64,000 bases of DNA from Chionoecetes opilio (taxonomy: Eukaryota > Arthropoda > Malacostraca > Decapoda > Majidae), in contig JACEEZ010021714.1 in NCBI GenBank assembly GCA_016584305.1, forward strand, positions 227,501-291,500. The letters are read 5' to 3'. Below the pieces are notes generated by a model that saw nothing but the letters and a program-made list of their open reading frames with translations, made no database searches and had not been told where the DNA came from. How positions within the stretch are numbered: position 1 is the first letter of the stretch; each line of letters starts with the position of its first letter. Made by a program: the position numbers and the translations under genes. This document shows positions 58,263 to 64,000 of this stretch, piece after piece.

Positions 58263-58920
58263 TAGTCCATAGACCACTATATCTCTTTGTCGGGTGCCCC
58301 GCAGGCCCCTATGCAGCCCCGCAATTCAAAACATTGTCGCGTGTGCAGTCCAGGTATACAGTGGTCTATGGGTACATGTATTTTTCAAGTTCTACAGGGT
58401 CCTCGAGGGCACCGAGCACATTAAACTGATTTGAGACTGCCACTGCATACTCATGGGCACATGTCAAGTCCTTCAGCTTCTCAAGATGAAACAGTATGGT
58501 TACCTCTTCAGATTCTTCTGGACTTGAAATGAAGTTTAGTTGTAGATACAAGTCTGTGATCAGTTGCAAAGAACTCAGGACCCTGGTAAATCCTGCAGTT
58601 CTGGAGGATCCTCCAACGAGTACTAATGAGGATGTGGTCGATCTCCTTAGGTACACCTCCGGCATTACTATACCATGTCCAGTGGTGCAACTCTGGTCTC
58701 TGATACCAAGAACCTGCAATTCTCTACCTTCTGGACCTCGCAAAATTCAGAAGGAGAGAACAGTTGATGTTCCTGGTAGCGGAGCCATGGGGACCAACAC
58801 ATAACTCGTAGCCATCTCATTGTTTATATAGAATAAGAACAAAAAAGTACAGGACCTAGCACAGATCCCTGCTATACACCGCTTATAATGTCTCCCCAGC
58901 TACCAGGGGGCCCTGAAAAA

Positions 58921-59899
58921 GTACCGCAGTACCGCGTAACACACTGGGCAAGCTGAGGTACCGCAGTACCGCGTAACACACTGGGCATGCTGAGGTACCG
59001 CAGTACCGCGTAACACACTGGGCATGCTGAGGTACCGCAGTACCGCGTAACACACTGAGCATGCTGAGGTACCGCAGTACCGCGTAACACACTGGGCATG
59101 CTGAGGTACCGCAGTACCGCGTAACACACTGGCATGCTGAGTACCGCAGTACCGCGTAACACACTGGGCATGCTGAGGTACCGCAGTACCGCGTAACACA
59201 CTGGGCATGCTGAGGTACCGCAGTACCGCGTAACACACTGGGCATGCTGAGGTACCGCAGTACCGCGTAACACACTGGCATGCTGAGGTACCGCAGTACC
59301 GCGTAACACACTGGGCATGCTGAGGTACCGCAGTACCGCGTAACACACTGGGCATGCTGAGGTACCGCAGTACCGCGTAACACACTGGGCATGCTGAGGT
59401 ACCGCAGTACTGCGTAACACACTGGGCATGCTGAGGTACCGCAGTACCGCGTAACACACTGGGCATGCTGAGGTACCGCAGTACCGCGTAACACACTGGG
59501 CATGCTGAGGTACCGCAGTACCGCGTAACACACTGAGCATGCTGAGGTACCGCAGTACCGCGTAACACACTGGGCATGCTGAGGTACCGCAGTACCGCGT
59601 AACACACTGGGCATGCTGAGGTACCGCAGTACCGCGTAACACACTGGGCATGCTGAGGTACCGCAGTACCGCGTAACACACTGGGCAAGCTGAGGTACCG
59701 CAGTACCGCGTAACACACTGGGCATGCTGAGGTACCGCAGTACCGCGTAACACACTGGGCATGCTGAGGTACCGCAGTACCGCGTAACACACTGGGCATG
59801 CTGAGGTAGCGCAGTACCGCGTAACACACTGGGCATGCTGAGGTACCGCAGTACCGCGTAACACACTGGGCATGCTGAGGTACCGCAGTACCGCGTAAC
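58921..59899. repeat. 37-bp minisatellite, about 26 copies
   Basis: The unit GTACCGCAGTACCGCGTAAC plus ACACTGGGCATGCTGAG repeats with few changes. Its length is not a multiple of three and the minus strand has no stop in any frame, so all three minus frames stay open for hundreds of codons. It replaces the C-terminus of the LINE ORF to its right. Confidence 0.95.
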
Positions 59900-61112
59900 G
59901 CACCCCCAAAATTTTGGTACCACGCCCACCACTGCAGAAGAGCAGTGAGCATGAAAATAACGGTAGAAGATAGCAAGAGAAGCAACATTGCGGCGGTGAT
60001 CTAAAGATTGAAGACAGTCAGTCAGAGGAGGGGAGTTGATGATACGAAAAGCTTTTGACTCAACCCTGTTTAGGAGAGCTGTAGGAGTGGATCCTCCCCG
60101 AACATGTGAGACATACTCCATACATAGGCGGATAAGGCCCCTGTAGAGAGCAAGCAACTGTGAGGGAGAACAAAATGGACGCAGACCCCACAAGACACCG
60201 AACTTCTTCGAAGCTGTTTTAGCAAGAGATGAGATGTGAGATTTCCAGTTTAGATATTTAGTAAAGGATACTCCTAGTATGTTCATTGTAGAAGAGGGAG
60301 ACAGTCGAGTGTAGTTGAAGAAGAGGGGATAGTTGTCTGGAAAGTCGAGTTGATAGGTGAAGAAATTGGGTTTTTGAGGCATTGAACAAAAAAAGGTTTG
60401 CTTTGCCCCATTTAAAAATTATGAAAAGATCAGAAGTTAGGCGCTCGGTGGCATCTCTCTGTGAATCACTTAGTTCCTGTTGAGTTGGACGTCTAATGAA
60501 TGATGTTGAAAAATGCAGGATAGAATCATCAGCGTAGGAGTGGATAGGGCTTTGAGTTAGACTTAGAAGATCATTAATAAATAATAGAAAGAGTGGGTGA
60601 TAGGACAGAACCCTGGGAAACACCACTATTGATAGACTTAGGAGAACAATGACCGTCTACAGTAGCTGCAATAGAACGGTTTGAAAGGAAACTTAAGATG
60701 AAGGTACAGAGAGAAGGATAGAAACCGAATGAGAGTAGTTTGGAAATTAAAGATTTGTGCCAGACTCTTATCAAAAGCTTTTGATATGTCAAGGGCAACA
60801 GCAAAAGTTTCACCGAAATCCCTGAAGGAGGATGACCAAGATTCAGTTAGGAAAGCTAGCAGATTGCCAGTAGATCGCCCTTTACGGAAACCGTACTGAC
60901 AATCAGATAGAAGATTGTGAGCAGATAGATGCTTAAGAATCTTCTTATTAAGTATAGATTCAAAAACTTTAGAAAGGCAGGAAGTTAAAGCTATAGGACG
61001 ATTAGAACGGTCACCCTTCTTAGGGACAGGTTGAATGTGAGCAAACTTCCAGCAAGAAGGAAAGGTGGAAGTAGATAGACAAAGACGGAAAAGTTACTCT
61101 GATCGCAGCCAA
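59900..61112 (-). pseudogene. Jockey/I-like LINE reverse transcriptase, C-terminal half
   Basis: Minus strand, in pieces: IRPIALTSCLSKVFE-like and FAVALDISKAFD text near 61000-60780, then LISKLLSFGFYPSLCTFILS, GVSQGSVLSPTLSIIY, SYADDSILHFSTSF (the YADD catalytic motif), MNILGVSFTKYLNWKSHISS and LLALYRGLIRLCMEYVSHVR. The last frame (60382 downward) is open and runs into the minisatellite. Frameshifts near 60600 and 60800. The endonuclease is not present. Confidence 0.75.
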
Positions 61113-61638
61113 CTTACATACCATTTGTCTTCAACTGTAAAAACAGGCAAAGTAATCATTAAATACATCAGCCATCTCTATTTCCTTATTCATATACCAA
61201 TGTTTTGAACCAATGATACAGAAACATAATTTATTTTTATCTTATCAATGGCAATGATTCCAAAACAGGAGTTTGGCTCAAACAGGATATATTTCAAATC
61301 CATTCCATGGGGAGGGAGTTCAGTAAGGGAAGGAACTCCAAACTGGAGAACTACATACGTACTCTACTACTATACTGCTATGGATAGTTATCAAATGAAA
61401 TACCAATGTACACAAGAATAAAGTTGATCACAAATTAAAAATTGCAATTAAGTTTCATAAATTGTTTTAATAACTACCACTAAATGGTAGAGGTGGTGGA
61501 GAGGAGGCGGTGGCAGAGTGGTCAATATTCTCTCGCAACACTGATGACTGAACTGAGTGGTCAATATTCTCACAACACTGATGACTGAACTTACAGTGCT
61601 GGAAAGAGAAGTCTTCCCATCATACAAATGGTTTTGTT
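61113..61638. other. Sequence 3' of the tryptophanyl-tRNA synthetase gene
   Basis: Probable 3' untranslated region near 61500-61638. GAGTGGTCAATATTCTC...CAACACTGATGACTGAAC is duplicated in tandem (about 61517-61555 and 61556-61591). AATAAA on the minus strand was not clearly identified. Confidence 0.4.
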
Positions 61639-62781
61639 TTAGAAGTTGAGGCTGCGAGGAGTCATGAACTGTTTGAGAGTGTCGTCAGTGACAAGCTTCC
61701 GTCTCTCCTGGAACTCTGCCATCATTTTCTGCAGAACCTGTGAACCATGGAAAAGTTTGGAGTTATCAGACATAATTAACTGGCCTAATTGTTCCCACGA
61801 GATAATTTTGACCACTGACTGATGCTTGTTTCTAGGATGATAGGCATCAGTATACCAATTACACCCAGTGCTACACAGTACCCAATTTTTTCATACTACT
61901 AGCCACTTTCTTACACATTCAGGGTTGCATCTATTGAAAATTATATTAAAGCAGTAATAAAATCAAACCAATCAAAGAAAGAGCTAGATGTTTAGACCAT
62001 TTATGAGAGCATGAAATGCCAGTAATGGATGGTGTTCCTGTACCCATCAAGGGTTGCTGCCGTCACTTGTTAGAATGATAATACACATGAAAACTACACT
62101 TATGATCAACACCCACAAAGTATCCACCATTACCTTGATCAACTCTGCCTTGAGTTCTCCAGTGAGCATCTGGCCCGACGAGTACTGCTGACGGATCTCC
62201 TCCAACTTCTCATCGTCGTCCAGGAAGAAGGTGAGGTACATGAAGGAGACGTCCACCTCACAGTCGCCGCCCTTCTCCCGGTGCTCCTCCACCGTGTCCC
62301 TCCCCCCGGAGAATGCATACTTGTTGATCTGGCACAAAGAACAGCTCTCAATCAGTGACTGCCTGCCGAGCACACTAAACTGCAGGTCACAGCTCCTGGT
62401 ACACAAGAGTAATGGGAAGGAGGATTTTCTTACACTGATGGAGATCAAAGAGGATGATGATCTCCAAAACGTTTGTAACTTAAGGGATTTTAACAAGTCA
62501 AAGTATTGGTAAGCTCTACATGTAGACTCACATGCGTGAAAACATGTGCCTTGAATAAAAGTGTAGACAACAAGGGCTGTGTCCAACTAGAAGTGCAAAT
62601 GTCTTGCCTTTTTCTTAATCTGGTTGGCAGTGTCTGTCAGGTAAATAGAGGAGGTTGGGTCCGAGGCACTCATCTTGCTGCTGGCTCCGTGCAGGGCTGG
62701 GAAGAAGGTGGAGTGGAGGAGGGCTGGCTTTTGGAACCCGATCTTTGGGGCCACATCCCGCGTCATGCGGAAATATGGGTC
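61639..62781 (-). CDS. WARS1: Tryptophanyl-tRNA synthetase, cytoplasmic, last three coding exons (partial)
   Basis: Exon 62781-62608 (58 codons) reads [35 protein letters not shown], the KMSAS nucleotide-binding signature, and [10 protein letters not shown]. Exon 62328-62134 (65 codons) reads [40 protein letters not shown] and [12 protein letters not shown]. Exon 61737-61639 (32 codons plus stop) reads [20 protein letters not shown] and FMTPRSLNF. All are phase 0. This is the C-terminal third of a eukaryotic class I TrpRS, which charges tRNA-Trp in the cytoplasm. The first intron here has donor GCAAGA after AAAAAG (62607 downward) and a normal acceptor (GTGCCAG), so it is GC-AG; the second is GTAATG...CACAG. 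Upstream exons are not in the window. Motifs are intact; probably functional. Confidence 0.95.
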
Positions 62782-63072
62782 CTGGAATCCAACTCAAAAT
62801 TTAGTAAATGAATGCACCAAGCATAACAAAATTAAAAGGTTGAGGTGGAGGGAATTTCATAACAATTGCCAGTTAACCATCAATGAAGAAGTCACTAACT
62901 TTGTTATTCACATCACAGTTATGATCTGTTCCTGCATGAAATGCTCCATCAACCCTAAGGCACCACAACACACCATTACTGACGGGTGTGAAATCCAACC
63001 ATAGAAAAACCAAAGGATCTGAACAGGGGAAATTCATATATTTGAGGTGCCTGATGGGAACAGAATGGCTGG
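62782..63072. other. Intron of the tryptophanyl-tRNA synthetase gene
   Basis: No further exon recognised to 63072, nor from 63230 to 63667; preceding exons should lie beyond 64000. Confidence 0.5.
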
Positions 63073-63222
63073 TGAAGGAGTGAGTGGTAGGGAGGGGCAG
63101 GGATGTTCAGTGAAGGAGTGAGTGGTAGGGATGTTCAGTGAAGGAGTGAGTGGTAGGGAGGGGCAGGGATGTTCAGTGAAGGAGTGAGTGGTAGGGAGGG
63201 GCAGGGATGTTCAGTGACGGAG
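63073..63222. repeat. 38-bp minisatellite, about 4 copies
   Basis: The unit GAAGGAGTGAGTGGTAGGGA plus GGGGCAGGGATGTTCAGT; the second unit lacks 10 bases. Intronic. Confidence 0.9.
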
Positions 63223-63667
63223 GAGGGATGAATAGCGGAATGGCAAGGCAGTTCACTGCAATTCTTGAGAAACTCTGGTTTTCTGGAGAGCACGAGATGA
63301 AAAGGTAATATACAAGATATTAGCCATGGGTGCATGATGACAACCCATCATATAATAGAGTGAGTGTTAAACTATTTGAAAGTATGAATGTGGAACAATA
63401 AGCATGAAGTCTAAATGTACAATAAGTTTGAGCATGGAAATGGAAACTTTTGCCAGTCATACTCTTGAGGAGGCCTACACAATGGAAATGGGGAGACAGA
63501 GAGACAGAAAATAAATGAAAACGCTCAGTTTCCTAAAATCCTCATGAGGAAATTTCACTTTGACACCATTTCAAAGACCTAACTTATGAAAAACTTCTGT
63601 AAAAAAACACCAAAAAAATACTAATTGAAATTAATCTGGTCTTCTCTATCTTGAAAATGGCATGAAT

Positions 63668-63711
63668 GAGAGAGAGAGAGAGAGGAGAGGAGAGAGAGAG
63701 AGAGAGGAGAG

Positions 63712-63747
<36 letters not shown>

Positions 63748-63761
63748 AAGGAGAGAGAGAG

Positions 63762-63846
<85 letters not shown>

Positions 63847-63855
63847 AAAGAGAGA

Positions 63856-63892
<37 letters not shown>

Positions 63893-63919
63893 AGAGAGAA
63901 GGAGAGAGAGAGAGGAGAG

Positions 63920-64000
<81 letters not shown>
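63668..64000. repeat. (GA)n microsatellite running off the window end
   Basis: GAGAGA with occasional extra G, at least 330 bases, still continuing at base 64000. Confidence 0.95.

Larger units (their letters stand above)
56235..58800 (-). mobile_element. RTE-like LINE fragment (minus), split by a palindrome
   Basis: 58743-58380 reads endonuclease-domain text in broken frames: LRRSTTSSLVLVGG, and in another frame GGVPKEIDHILISTRWRILQ and FFATDHRLVSTTKLHF, the usual end of an AP-endonuclease domain, then HLEKLKDLTCAHEYAVAVSN. Beyond the palindrome, 56420-56235 reads DGQMARWAEYFGQLFTVDPP, the endonuclease-to-RT linker. Same LINE family as 18327 and 28781. Dead. Confidence 0.7.

Noticed and set aside
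58872..59988. Three overlapping long minus ORFs of Cys/Tyr-rich repeats as repeat-protein genes
   Set aside because: They exist because a stop-free 37-bp unit is repeated; they have no start context, splice sites or flanking coding support of their own.

Overview
This is eukaryotic, repeat-saturated DNA. Introns follow GT-AG, one GC-AG intron is visible, and (CA)n, (CT)n, (GA)n and (TA)n microsatellites are long. TTAGG-type motifs recur, along with RTE-like and Jockey-like LINEs, tRNA-derived SINEs and many short inverted-repeat transposons. I infer an arthropod, most likely a decapod crustacean; that is inference from composition and repeat families, not from a marker gene.

Layout. (1) 0.1-2.4 kb: two intronless bZIP-like genes in an inverted, tail-to-tail duplication. 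Each has the same TATA/initiator promoter. The minus-strand copy has lost the end of its zipper. (2) 2.48-11.19 kb: one large PIF/Harbinger transposon bounded by matching 16-bp inverted repeats. It carries a frameshifted HARBI1-like transposase on the plus strand and a three-exon Myb/SANT-like partner gene on the minus strand, whose last exon contains a 27-bp coding minisatellite. Smaller elements are nested inside. (3) 11.2-28.1 kb and 37.1-53.1 kb: a direct tandem segmental duplication. Each copy carries a two-coding-exon HMGA-like gene (91 and 92 aa, three AT-hooks). Because each copy shows the other's empty sites, several insertions can be placed after the duplication: an hAT element, a TTA-flanked MITE with a 0.6-kb CT tract, a TTAA-flanked MITE, a LINE with target-site duplication, a TTA-flanked pair in copy 1, and a pogo-like element in copy 2. 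(4) 28.8-37.1 kb, between the duplicates: a minus-strand RTE-like LINE split by a 1.4-kb composite palindrome, an unrecognised multi-exon gene with an acidic C-terminus, and direct repeats. (5) 38.5-43.2 kb, inside copy 2: a nest of inverted-repeat elements including a P-superfamily element with intact ends and an 8-bp target-site duplication. (6) 53.1-61.1 kb: dead Tc1-like, PIF-like and LINE sequences, a second palindrome of the same family again inside LINE sequence, and a 37-bp minisatellite joined to a LINE reverse-transcriptase ORF. (7) 61.6-62.8 kb: the last three coding exons of a cytoplasmic tryptophanyl-tRNA synthetase gene on the minus strand; the rest lies beyond the window.

Host genes with fair support are the bZIP-like pair, the HMGA-like pair, the unrecognised acidic-tail gene and the tryptophanyl-tRNA synthetase gene. 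They do not form an operon or an evident pathway. The dominant biology is transposon activity and duplication. All calls are from reading the sequence; no database search was run.
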